A stretch of 64,000 nt of DNA, taken from the NCBI GenBank assembly GCA_050008465.1, contig JBEKMO010000005.1, positions 1 through 64,000 on the forward strand, in the 5' to 3' direction. The first letter of the stretch is position 1. Each line of letters opens with the position of its first letter. The notes under the pieces were generated by a model. That model saw only the letters and a list, made by a program, of their open reading frames with translations. It searched no databases and was not told the DNA's origin. Position numbers and translations under genes: made by a program. The stretch comes from Fen-330 sp050008465. GTDB lineage: Bacteria; Acidobacteriota; Terriglobia; Bryobacterales; Bryobacteraceae. Shown piece by piece: positions 17,567-25,549 of the stretch.

Positions 17567-18660
17567 TTGAAGTACCCCAACAAAGAGAAAGTAGCCAGAT
17601 AGGCCAGCAGTGCCACTCCGGCGCCGGTCACCAGGCGGGTGCGTTCCATTCCCTGGCGATTGGTGGCCCAGAACGGCAGCAGAATCCAGAAGGCCGCGAG
17701 CAGCCCGAACCCCAGCAGCCCCAGCAGCTCTCCCTCCAGGAACAGCACGTGGCTGGGGATCAGCTTGAGCGTGTAAAATGGCGCCAGGAAGTACCATTCC
17801 GGGCGTATGCCGGCGGGCGCGGAAGCGAACGGGTCCGCTTTCTCGCCCAGTTCCCACGGGAAGATGGCCGCCAGCGACCCCAGCACGCCCAGCGCCGCAT
17901 ACCAGGCCATCATCTCGCGCAGGAAGAAGTTCGGAAAGAACGGCATCTGGGGCACCTTGCCGCCCTGGCCCTGGAACTTGCGCTCGACCCAGGGTGGCGA
18001 GCTGATGCCCTGCTTCTGCACCAGCACCAGGTGAACCAACAGCAGCAGGGTGGTCAGACCGGGCAACACCGCGACGTGGAAACCGAAGAAACGCGTCAGG
18101 GTGGCGCCCCCCACATCCTCGCCTCCCCGCAGGAAGCGCGCCAGCGCCGGGCCGATCCCGGGGAGGCTGGCAGCCATGTCCGTGCCGACCTTGGTGGCGA
18201 AGTAGGAAATGGTGTTCCAGGGCAGCAGGTACCCGCTGAAACCGAAGCCCAGTGCCAGGCACAGCAGAGCAATGCCGCTCAACCAAGTCACCTCCCGCGG
18301 TTTCCGATAGCTCCGCAGGAACACCACGCTGAACATATGCACGAAGGCCGTGAAGATCATCAGGTTGGCCGACCAACTGTGGATCGAGCGCACCAGCCAG
18401 CCGAACTGCACCCGGGTCATGATGAACTGCACGCTCTCGTAGGCCTCGGTGGCGGTGGGGCGGTAGTAGAGCAGCAGCAGAATCCCGGTCAGCACCTGGA
18501 TCACGAACAGAAACAACGTGATCCCGCCGAAGTAGTACCACGCCGTGCCGGAGTGGACCGGAACGGTCTTGTGCGCCAGGAACTCGCTGATCGCGCTCAG
18601 GCCGAGACGTTCCTCCAGCCACCCGCGTAGGCCGCCTGTCTTGGCTTCGATTCCCTTCAA
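17563..18660 (-). CDS. Cytochrome b of a bc-type quinol oxidoreductase
   Basis: The 365-residue protein fuses the b6-like N-terminal domain and the subunit IV-like C-terminal domain. Heme ligands are visible in SIHSWSANLMIFTAFVHM (13 residues between the histidines) and FGFHVAVLPG...LLVHLVL (14 residues between, the b6f-like spacing). The quinol-site motif is present as RPEWYFLAPFYTLK. About seven to eight membrane helices are apparent. With the Rieske gene upstream and the nonaheme cytochrome downstream it forms a quinol:cytochrome c reductase lacking an ordinary c1 or f subunit. Confidence 0.95.
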   Translation of the reverse strand: MKGIEAKTGGLRGWLEERLGLSAISEFLAHKTVPVHSGTAWYYFGGITLFLFVIQVLTGILLLLYYRPTATEAYESVQFIMTRVQFGWLVRSIHSWSANLMIFTAFVHMFSVVFLRSYRKPREVTWLSGIALLCLALGFGFSGYLLPWNTISYFATKVGTDMAASLPGIGPALARFLRGGEDVGGATLTRFFGFHVAVLPGLTTLLLLVHLVLVQKQGISSPPWVERKFQGQGGKVPQMPFFPNFFLREMMAWYAALGVLGSLAAIFPWELGEKADPFASAPAGIRPEWYFLAPFYTLKLIPSHVLFLEGELLGLLGFGLLAAFWILLPFWATNRQGMERTRLVTGAGVALLAYLATFSLLGYFK

Positions 18661-18686
18661 GGCCCCCTTCCTTTCCCCGCCCCGGC

Positions 18687-19118
18687 TCAGGCTCGGCGCG
18701 AAATGACCACTTCGTCGCCCCGCACGCGGGCGACGTATTCTTCCAGCGCCTTGGGCGGCGGCCCGGAAACCACGTTGCCGTTCAAGTCGTAGAATCCGTT
18801 ATGGCAGGCGCACCAGATCTGCCGCCTCTGCTCCTGGTACTGAACCGTGCAGTTCAGGTGCGTGCAGACCGCCGAGAAGGCTCGCCACTCGGTCTCGTTC
18901 AGCCGCACCAGCAACGCCGGACGGCTGCCGAACTTCACGATCTTGCCGGAGTTGGGTTTCAGGTCCTGAATCTTGCCGCCGGGGACTTCGTTCACAGAGG
19001 CCTCGGAAACCGAGGGAGGATTCATGAAACGGATCACCGGATAGAGGAAGGCCGCCAGCGAGGCTGCAAAGCCCCCGCCTAACAGAGATCGGATGAGATT
19101 GCGACGTGCTGTGATCAT
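18687..19118 (-). CDS. Rieske [2Fe-2S] protein
   Basis: The 143-residue protein begins with a twin-arginine-like or uncleaved anchor (RRNLIRSLLGGGFAASLAAF) followed by a Rieske domain. The two cluster motifs are CTHLNC (about residue 84) and CACHNGFYD (about residue 102). The domain is compact and ends soon after the second motif. It is the first gene of the operon with cytochrome b and the nonaheme and pentaheme cytochromes, and a good sigma-70 promoter lies directly upstream. Confidence 0.95.
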   Translation of the reverse strand: MITARRNLIRSLLGGGFAASLAAFLYPVIRFMNPPSVSEASVNEVPGGKIQDLKPNSGKIVKFGSRPALLVRLNETEWRAFSAVCTHLNCTVQYQEQRRQIWCACHNGFYDLNGNVVSGPPPKALEEYVARVRGDEVVISRRA

Positions 19119-19511
19119 CAGGCTGCGCTTTCAGAAATCCTAATGCTGCGGATTTTCACTGTCAAGCGAAAAAGGCTCACAACCGGTCCGAATATGTGAA
19201 ATGCCGCTGGCGGCCGGTGATCCGGGGCGGAGGGACGCGCCAGAACCGGTGGCCAGGGGTTGCGAGCTGCAATGCCGCATTGCGTTCTACCATCCCAGAG
19301 TAACACTCTGAGAACGCAGAGAAAGCAGGAACATCCGTTGGGTTGGTGTGGTATTATTCAGCATAACGAGCGATGGAACGAATCGGTCACGTATACAGAT
19401 GCAACAGCGTAATCATTTGATTCGCAAGTGCTTAAGTGAATCGGCAACAGTCCATCCGAAAAGGGCCCTCGGGGTGCACCAGAGAGACACTGGAAGGATG
19501 GAGGTTGTAGA
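19119..19511. other. Divergent promoter region
   Basis: This 393-base gap lies between the Rieske operon (minus) and the GcvH-like/HybA/NrfD operon (plus). It contains the sigma-70 promoter above and a 6-bp perfect inverted repeat with a 3-base loop (CAGAGT-aac-ACTCTG, 19296-19310) that could be an operator. I found no convincing promoter for the plus-strand operon, and no RNA gene. Confidence 0.55.
19137..19165 (-). promoter_or_regulatory. Sigma-70-type promoter of the Rieske/cytochrome b operon
   Basis: On the minus strand TTGACA (19165-19160) is followed after exactly 17 bases by TAGGAT (19142-19137). This is near consensus. The start site would be near 19130, giving a very short leader to the ATG at 19118. 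Confidence 0.6.
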
Positions 19512-20177
19512 ATGGTACCTTTGCTGGTTTTGGGAACTTTTGTTCTGTTCATCACCGTGGATGTCCTGCTGCACCGTGAGAAGTACCGGTTCCGGGTGGC
19601 GGAGGCGGAAACCTCCGAGCTCCCTCAGGGGGCTGTCCCGGTGGTAGCTGGCGTGGCGCTCCCGGAGGCTCTGGCGTACCATCCTGGGCATTCCTGGGCT
19701 TTGGACGCTGGCAACGGCCGGGTCAGAATAGGCTTGGACGAACTGGCTGCCGGCCTGCTGGGGCCCATACAGCGTCTGGACGTTCCGCAACGCGGCCGCT
19801 GGTTCCGCCAGGGCGAGAAGGGCTGGACCGTCGTGACTTCGCGGGGCGAGGCCGCGATGCTGGCCCCGGCGGAAGGTGAAATCGTGGCCGTGAACCAGAA
19901 GGCGGTCTCGAACCCCGAATTGATCTCTCAGGACCCTTACGGAGCGGGCTGGATTCTGGAGATCTTCTCCCCGGATACCCAGGTGAGTTTCCGGAACCTG
20001 CTTTCCGGCGCCCTGGCGCGGCGTTGGATGGAGCAGTGCATCACGGAGCTGCGGCAAGCGCTTTCGCCTATGGCGGCAGCCACTGCCCTGGACGGGGGAC
20101 GGATCGCGCCCCAGTTGGGCACTGAATTGCCCCAGGAAAAGTGGCTTGAAGTGACCCGCCACGTTTTCCGCTGCTAG
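19512..20177 (+). CDS. Membrane-anchored GcvH/lipoyl-domain-like protein without the lipoyl lysine
   Basis: The 221-residue protein has an N-terminal membrane helix (LLVLGTFVLFITVDVLLH) and then a fold resembling the glycine-cleavage H protein. The segment AMLAPAEGEIVAVNQKAVSN and PYGAGWILEI match the H-protein loop after the lipoyl hairpin. Aligning by eye, the lipoylated Lys (ESVKA in GcvH) corresponds to the Arg in VTSRGE. The protein is thus probably not lipoylated and may be a structural subunit. GGAGG precedes ATG 19512. It lies 16 bases before the HybA-like gene and probably belongs to that complex. Confidence 0.7.
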   Translation: MVPLLVLGTFVLFITVDVLLHREKYRFRVAEAETSELPQGAVPVVAGVALPEALAYHPGHSWALDAGNGRVRIGLDELAAGLLGPIQRLDVPQRGRWFRQGEKGWTVVTSRGEAAMLAPAEGEIVAVNQKAVSNPELISQDPYGAGWILEIFSPDTQVSFRNLLSGALARRWMEQCITELRQALSPMAAATALDGGRIAPQLGTELPQEKWLEVTRHVFRC

Positions 20178-20193
20178 AGGAGGAAATCCCCGG

Positions 20194-20958
20194 ATGCGCG
20201 CGTTGCTGTTCGACGACACCAAGTGCATTGGCTGCGGCGCCTGTATGCAGGCCTGCCGCGAGCAGAACGGCTTGCCGGAAACCAATGCGACGGAGCTTAC
20301 CGACAAGCAGTTCACGGTGCTCAAGAAAACCACCGGCAAGCAGGGCGAGGTGAACTATCGCCGCCTGTGCATGCACTGCCAGGAGCCCACCTGCGCGTCG
20401 GTGTGCCCGGTAGGTGCGCTGCACAAGACGCCGATCGGTCCGGTGGTTTACAACGCCAGCATCTGCCTGGGCTGCCGCTACTGCATCCAGGCCTGCCCGT
20501 TCAGCGTGCCGCGCTACGAATGGTCGTCGCTCGCTCCGCGGGTGCGCAAGTGCACCTTCTGCGCCGACCGGCTGGCGGCGGGCAAGATCAACGCCTGCGC
20601 CGAGGCCTGCCCCACCGGCGCAACCCTGGCCGGCGAGCGCGACGCGCTGCTCAAAGAGGCGCGCTCGCGCCTGGCCGCCGAGCCGGACAAGTATGTCCAG
20701 AAGATCTATGGGGAGCACGACGCAGGCGGCACCTCCGTTCTGATGCTCTCCTCGGTTCCCTTCTCGCAGCTTGGGCTGCCGGACAACCTGCCGGCCGAGC
20801 CGTTGCCGGCGCTGACCTTCCGCGCCCTGTCCAAGATCCCGACCTTGGTCTGCGCGGGCAGCTTCACACTCGCCGGACTGTGGTGGCTCACCAACCGCAA
20901 AGCCGAGGTGGCCCGGGCCGAGGGCGGCGGCGCTCCGCGCAAGGGGAGAGGGCGGTGA
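20194..20958 (+). CDS. HybA/DmsB-like four-cluster [4Fe-4S] protein
   Basis: The 254-residue protein has the ferredoxin-like cysteine sets of this family: CIGCGACMQACREQNG, CMHCQEPTCASVCPVGAL, CLGCRYCIQACPFSVP and CTFCADRL...CAEACPTGA. These should hold four [4Fe-4S] clusters. A C-terminal membrane helix (PTLVCAGSFTLAGLWWLT) ends the protein, as in HybA. GAGGAGG precedes the ATG. There is no twin-arginine signal, so a cytoplasmic-facing or partner-exported location is undecided. The stop overlaps the GTG of the NrfD-like gene. Confidence 0.92.
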   Translation: MRALLFDDTKCIGCGACMQACREQNGLPETNATELTDKQFTVLKKTTGKQGEVNYRRLCMHCQEPTCASVCPVGALHKTPIGPVVYNASICLGCRYCIQACPFSVPRYEWSSLAPRVRKCTFCADRLAAGKINACAEACPTGATLAGERDALLKEARSRLAAEPDKYVQKIYGEHDAGGTSVLMLSSVPFSQLGLPDNLPAEPLPALTFRALSKIPTLVCAGSFTLAGLWWLTNRKAEVARAEGGGAPRKGRGR

Positions 20959-22121
20959 GGCGGGTTCGCTCGGTTTTCTGGCGCGTGGTGGCGCTGGCGA
21001 TTCTGGCGGCCGGAGCCTATTCCACCTGGGTGCGGTTCACCCAGGGCCTCGGCGGCGCCACCAACCTCAGCGACCGCTATCCCTGGGGCCTGTGGATCGG
21101 CTTCGACATCCTGTGCGGAGTGGGACTGGCCGCGGGCGGCTTCGCCATCACCACCGCGGTCTACATCCTGCACCTGGAGCGGCTGCGGCCCATCGTTCGG
21201 CCCACCGTTCTGACCGCTTTCCTGGGCTACGTGCTGGTGATCTTCGCACTGATGTTCGACCTCGGCAAGCCCTGGAACATCTGGCGGGCGATCGTCTGGT
21301 GGAACCCGCACTCGGTGATGTTCGAGGTGGCCTGGTGCGTGATGCTGTACACTACGGTCCTGGCTCTGGAATTCTCCCCCATACTGTTCGAGCGGCTGAA
21401 GTGGACGCGCGCCGTCAAGGTGGTGAGGACGGTGGTGGTTCCGCTGGTGGGCCTCGGCTTCATCTTGTCCACGCTGCATCAATCCTCGCTGGGAAGCCTG
21501 TACCTGATATTGCCCACCAAGCTGCACCCGCTCTGGTACTCGCCGCTGCTGCCCATTCTGTTCTGGCTCTCGGCGGTGGCGGCAGGACTGGCCATGGTGA
21601 TTTTCGAGAGCGGCATGAGCGCGCGTGCGTTCGGCCGCGCCCTGGAGTTCGACCTGCTCCAGGGCGTCTCGAAGGTGATGGTGCTGTTCCTGGGCATTTT
21701 CCTGATGACGCGCTTGCTGGACCTGGGCGCGCGCGGCTCCCTCGCTGCGGCGTTCCGGTTCTCAGGCCCCGGCAGTTACGAAGCCGGCATGTTCTGGCTG
21801 GAGATCGCGCTGCTGGCGGTGCCTATGGCGCTGGTGGCGATCCCGCGGGTGCGCGGGAACCCGCAGGCGCTGTTCGCGTGCTCCGCCGTGGTGGTGGGAG
21901 GTTTCCTGGTCAACCGCCTGAACGTCTCCACCACCGGTCTCGATGCTTCTTCGGGGTATCGGTACTTCCCCTCGTGGATGGAGGTCGCGGTGACCTTGTC
22001 GGTGGTCGTGGTCGGGCTGGCCATATTCCGGTTTGCGATGCGATTCCTGCCGGTGTACCCCTCTGCCAGGCAGGAGGTCGCCAAGGAGGAAACGCGCGGC
22101 GCAATCTATGCGCAGCCTTAG
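20955..22121 (+). CDS. NrfD/HybB-like integral membrane quinone-interacting subunit
   Basis: The GTG at 20955 overlaps the preceding TGA, and the frame gives 388 residues with about ten membrane helices. Family traits include YPWGLWIGFDILCGVGLAAG near the start, HQSSLGSLYLILPTKLHPLW in the middle, and NRLNVSTTGL near the end, a HybB-like sequence. NrfD/HybB proteins exchange electrons or protons with the quinone pool and pair with HybA-type iron-sulfur proteins. With the GcvH-like gene this makes a menaquinone oxidoreductase module without a recognisable catalytic molybdenum or hydrogenase subunit nearby. Confidence 0.92.
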   Translation: MRRVRSVFWRVVALAILAAGAYSTWVRFTQGLGGATNLSDRYPWGLWIGFDILCGVGLAAGGFAITTAVYILHLERLRPIVRPTVLTAFLGYVLVIFALMFDLGKPWNIWRAIVWWNPHSVMFEVAWCVMLYTTVLALEFSPILFERLKWTRAVKVVRTVVVPLVGLGFILSTLHQSSLGSLYLILPTKLHPLWYSPLLPILFWLSAVAAGLAMVIFESGMSARAFGRALEFDLLQGVSKVMVLFLGIFLMTRLLDLGARGSLAAAFRFSGPGSYEAGMFWLEIALLAVPMALVAIPRVRGNPQALFACSAVVVGGFLVNRLNVSTTGLDASSGYRYFPSWMEVAVTLSVVVVGLAIFRFAMRFLPVYPSARQEVAKEETRGAIYAQP

Positions 22122-23706
22122 CGCGAAGCTGATCGCTGGGTTGGTGGCGGCCTTGGCCGGGGTGCTCTTCTGGCTGGGCTCGGCCAATCTTCGTGTGCTT
22201 CGCGAGAACCTCGAGACCACCGCCGTCATGGCCGAGCAGCGCATGGCCGGGGTGATCTTTCATTCCACCCGCAACAGCATGCTGCGGGGAGACCGCGAGC
22301 AGGTCGTCGAGATCGTCCGATCCATCGGCGCGCAGCCGGGCGTGCGGCGGGTTCGGATCATGGCCAAGAACGGCGCGATCCAGGTCTCGACGCTCCCCGC
22401 CGAAGTCGGCCAGATGCTCGACAAGCGCGCCGAGGCCTGCACCCTGTGCCACTCCAGCTCTCAGCCCCTGGAGAAGCCCGACGCCAAGCAGACCTACCGC
22501 TTCTACCGCATCGGCTCGGAGCGCGTCATCGGGCTGATCCGCCCCATCGACAACGAGCCGGCCTGCTCGAACGCGGCCTGCCACGCGCACCCGCCTTCGC
22601 AGCGGATTCTCGGCGTGCTCGACGTGGTGCTGTCGCTGGGATCGGTGGACCAGGCCTTGGCGGCGCACGAGAAGCGCATGAGCGCGCAGGTGGCGCTCTC
22701 CTTTGCGCTGATGATCGCCATCGCCGCCCTGCTGGTGTGGTTGCTGGTGAGCCGGCCCGTCCGCCGCCTGATCGCCGGGGTGAAGATTCTCGGCTCGCAC
22801 CAGTTGAGCTTCCGCTTCGGCTTCAAGCGCCGCGACGAAATCGGGGAGCTCGCCGGGGCCTTCGATAACATGGCGGCCGAGCTCGAGAACGCCAACCTGA
22901 CGCTGGAGGAGCGCATCCGCCGCAAAACCCAAGAGCTCGAGTCGGCGCAGGAGAGCCTCATCCATTCCGAGAAGCTGGCCTCCCTGGGCGAGATGGCGGC
23001 CGCGGTGGCGCACGAGATCAACAACCCGCTCGCCGGGATCTTCACCTACGCCCGGCTATTGGAGAAGAAGCTTGCTCCGGCGAAGCCCGCGGTGGAGTGG
23101 ATCCAGACCATCCAGCGCGAGAGCAAGCGCTGCGGCGAGATCGTCAACAACTTGCTGGTGTTCGCCCGCAGGCAGCACACCGAGATGGCCCCCGCGGACG
23201 TCAAGACCATCATCGAGCGGACCCTCGCCGTGGTGCGGCACAAGTTGCAGATGCACTCCATCTCGGTCTCGACCGAGGTGGCGGACCTGCCTTCCATCTA
23301 CTGCGACGCCTCGCAAATCCAGCAGGTGCTCACCGCCATCATCATGAACGCGGTGGACGCGATGGCGAGCCAGGGACCGCGCGGCGGCAACCTGCGCATC
23401 CGGGCCGCGATGGTGGACGCCGCTTGGGTGGACATCGCGGTCGCCAACGACGGCCCGCCCATCCCCAAGGACGTGCTGCCGCACATCTTCGAGCCGTTCT
23501 TCAGCACCAAGCAGGCCACCTCGGGCGTGGGGCTGGGCCTGGCGGTCACCTACGGCATTGTCAAGCGGCATGGCGGAGACATTCAGGTCTCGACCGGCGA
23601 GGAAACCACGTTCCACGTGATCCTGCCGGTGGGCGAGGCCCCGGCCGAAAGCAAGAACACGGAGGAAGCTGATGTCCGAAGAGACGCTGTCCATACTGAT
23701 CGTTGA
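22108..23706 (+). CDS. Sensor histidine kinase with heme-c-binding periplasmic domain
   Basis: The 532-residue protein has two membrane helices (residues 7-29 and about 196-216) around a periplasmic sensor domain. That domain contains CTLCH (about residue 110) and, after RPIDNEPA, a CX4CH (about residue 152). HAMP and a coiled coil follow, then HisKA with LGEMAAAVAHEINNPL, and an ATPase domain with N (IIMNAVDAM), G1 (VANDGPPIP), F (IFEPFF) and G2 (GVGLGLAV) boxes. It is NtrB-like and overlaps its sigma-54 response regulator. The hemes suggest redox or ligand sensing. The start overlaps the NrfD gene; ATG 22108 removes an unlikely Arg-rich prefix. Confidence 0.9.
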   Translation: MRSLSAKLIAGLVAALAGVLFWLGSANLRVLRENLETTAVMAEQRMAGVIFHSTRNSMLRGDREQVVEIVRSIGAQPGVRRVRIMAKNGAIQVSTLPAEVGQMLDKRAEACTLCHSSSQPLEKPDAKQTYRFYRIGSERVIGLIRPIDNEPACSNAACHAHPPSQRILGVLDVVLSLGSVDQALAAHEKRMSAQVALSFALMIAIAALLVWLLVSRPVRRLIAGVKILGSHQLSFRFGFKRRDEIGELAGAFDNMAAELENANLTLEERIRRKTQELESAQESLIHSEKLASLGEMAAAVAHEINNPLAGIFTYARLLEKKLAPAKPAVEWIQTIQRESKRCGEIVNNLLVFARRQHTEMAPADVKTIIERTLAVVRHKLQMHSISVSTEVADLPSIYCDASQIQQVLTAIIMNAVDAMASQGPRGGNLRIRAAMVDAAWVDIAVANDGPPIPKDVLPHIFEPFFSTKQATSGVGLGLAVTYGIVKRHGGDIQVSTGEETTFHVILPVGEAPAESKNTEEADVRRDAVHTDR

Positions 23707-25033
23707 CGACGAGCAGGTCGTCCGCGACTCGCTGGTGCACTGGTTCACCGAGGAGGGTTACGAGGTGGACTCGTCGGTGAGCGCCCCGGATGCGCTCGCC
23801 AAGCTGGCCGGGCGCGAGTTCGACCTGGTGATCGCCGACATCCGCATGCCGGGCATGGACGGCATCGAGCTGCTGGAGAAGATCCGGGCCGAGCAGCTCG
23901 ACACCGGCGTGATCGTGATGACCGGATACGCCTCGGTGGAAACGGCGGTGCGGGCGCTCAAGCACGGCGCTTTCGACTACATCACCAAGCCTTTCGATCC
24001 GGACGACCTTTCAGTGGTGGTGCGCAATGCCCTCGAACAGCACCGGCTGAAGCGCGAGAACCGGCTGCTCCGGCAGCAGATCTCGGAGGATCACGCCTCG
24101 CTCACCGAGCTGATCGGGCAGAGCGAGGCCATGCGCCACGTCCGTGAACAGATCGAAACCGTGGCCGGGGTGGATTCCACCGTCCTCATCGAGGGCGAGA
24201 GCGGGACCGGCAAGGAGCTGGTGGCGCGCGCGGTTCACCGCCTCAGCCCGCGGCGCTACAACCCCATGGTGGTGGTGCATTGCGGCGCGCTCACCGAAAC
24301 CCTGATCGAGAGCGAGCTGTTCGGGCACGAGAAGGGCGCCTTCACCGGGGCGCAGTACCGCAAAAAAGGCAAGTTCGAGGCGGCCATGGGCGGCACGGTG
24401 TTCCTGGACGAGATCGCCGACATCAGCCTCAAGACCCAGACCGACCTGCTCCGCGTCTTGCAGGAGCGCGAGATCGTGCGGGTCGGAGGCACCCAATCCA
24501 TCCACGTGGATTTCCGCGTCATCGCCGCTACCAACCGCAATCTGACCGAGATCGTCAAAGAGGGCCGTTTCCGTTCCGACCTCTACTACCGGCTGAACGT
24601 GTTCACCATTCACCTCCCTGCCCTGCGCGACCGCTACGGCGATGTGCCGCTGCTGGCAACGCATTTCCTCGACAAGTACAGCAAGCAGATGAACCGCAAG
24701 TTCACCGGCTTCGACCGCTCGGCGCTGGACCTGCTCATCGCGCACCACTGGCCCGGCAACGTGCGTGAGCTCGAGAACATCGTCGAGCGCGCGGTGGTGG
24801 TGGGCCACGAGCCCCTGGTCCGCCCGGCCGACCTGGCGCTGACCCGCTCTCCGGAGGGCGCCGACGACTTGAGCATTGAGGCCGTCGAGCGCCGGCATAT
24901 CATCCGCGTGCTCGAGGACTTCGCCTGGAACCAGACCCAGGCCTCCAAGGCGTTGGGAATCGATCGTGTGACCCTGTACCACAAGATCCGCCGCTACGGG
25001 CTCAAGCCGCCCGCCAAAGCGGTGCGCGCGTAA
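23672..25033 (+). CDS. NtrC-family sigma-54-dependent response regulator
   Basis: The 453-residue protein has three domains. The receiver (1-120) has acidic DDE, phospho-acceptor Asp in VIADIRMPGMDG, Thr in VIVMTGY and Lys in YITKPFDPDD. The AAA+ domain (about 140-375) has Walker A GESGTGKE, the sigma-54 contact loop GAFTGA and Walker B GGTVFLDEIAD. A Fis-type helix-turn-helix ends it (NQTQASKALGIDRVTLYHKI). It overlaps the heme-sensor kinase gene by 35 bases. It is the natural candidate to activate the sigma-54-like promoter at 9034-9049. Confidence 0.96.
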   Translation: MSEETLSILIVDDEQVVRDSLVHWFTEEGYEVDSSVSAPDALAKLAGREFDLVIADIRMPGMDGIELLEKIRAEQLDTGVIVMTGYASVETAVRALKHGAFDYITKPFDPDDLSVVVRNALEQHRLKRENRLLRQQISEDHASLTELIGQSEAMRHVREQIETVAGVDSTVLIEGESGTGKELVARAVHRLSPRRYNPMVVVHCGALTETLIESELFGHEKGAFTGAQYRKKGKFEAAMGGTVFLDEIADISLKTQTDLLRVLQEREIVRVGGTQSIHVDFRVIAATNRNLTEIVKEGRFRSDLYYRLNVFTIHLPALRDRYGDVPLLATHFLDKYSKQMNRKFTGFDRSALDLLIAHHWPGNVRELENIVERAVVVGHEPLVRPADLALTRSPEGADDLSIEAVERRHIIRVLEDFAWNQTQASKALGIDRVTLYHKIRRYGLKPPAKAVRA

Positions 25034-25045
25034 CACGGCGGGCTT

Positions 25046-25549
25046 GTGATTCTAGCCCCCATCGGAGACTTCCCGGAGGAACTCCTCGACCGCCTTTCAC
25101 GGCGGACCAGCATTCCCATCGGGCCTTCCCGGGTGGATCCGGCGATCGCCTGGAATTCGCTTCGCTGCCAGTACGATTCCACCAGGCTGCTGGCGGAGCT
25201 CAAGGCGCTTTACGACGGGGAGGTGATCGGGGCGACCGTCTGCGACCTGTTCATCCCAGTGCTGACCTTCGTCTTCGGCGAAGCGGAGATGCCCGGACGC
25301 GCCGCCTTGTTTTCCATTCACCGCCTCCGGCAGGAATTCTACGGGCTGCCCGGCGACGCCGAACTGCTCGAGAACCGCGCCCTGCGTGAACTGCGCCACG
25401 AAATGGGCCATCTGCACGGGCTGCCGCATTGCCCCGACTGGTCCTGCGTGATGAGTTCCTCCCACTCCGTCGAGCGGGTTGATAATAAGGAGGAGGGGTA
25501 CTGCGTGAGCTGCTCAGAGAGGCTGGGAAGGAGAATGACCTTTGCGTAA
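25046..25549 (+). CDS. Archaemetzincin-family zinc metalloprotease
   Basis: The 167-residue protein starts at GTG 25046. It carries the extended zinc motif HEMGHLHGLPHCPDWSCVM, where HExxHxxGxxH supplies three zinc ligands, followed by EEGYCVSCSERL; these four cysteines form the archaemetzincin second zinc site. Archaemetzincins are cytoplasmic aminopeptidase-like enzymes of poorly known function. It starts 12 bases after the regulator gene and overlaps the radical SAM gene, so it travels with the electron-transfer operon. Confidence 0.88.
   Translation: MILAPIGDFPEELLDRLSRRTSIPIGPSRVDPAIAWNSLRCQYDSTRLLAELKALYDGEVIGATVCDLFIPVLTFVFGEAEMPGRAALFSIHRLRQEFYGLPGDAELLENRALRELRHEMGHLHGLPHCPDWSCVMSSSHSVERVDNKEEGYCVSCSERLGRRMTFA

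Noticed and set aside
17567..18622. Upstream part of the open frame that contains the nonaheme cytochrome
   Set aside because: This section overlaps cytochrome b in another frame and has no homology; the true start is the ATG overlapping the cytochrome b stop.
19250..19265. Sigma-54-like TGGCCAGGGGTTGC upstream of the HybA operon
   Set aside because: The GG-to-GC spacing is nine bases, not the obligatory ten, and it lies about 250 bases from the gene.
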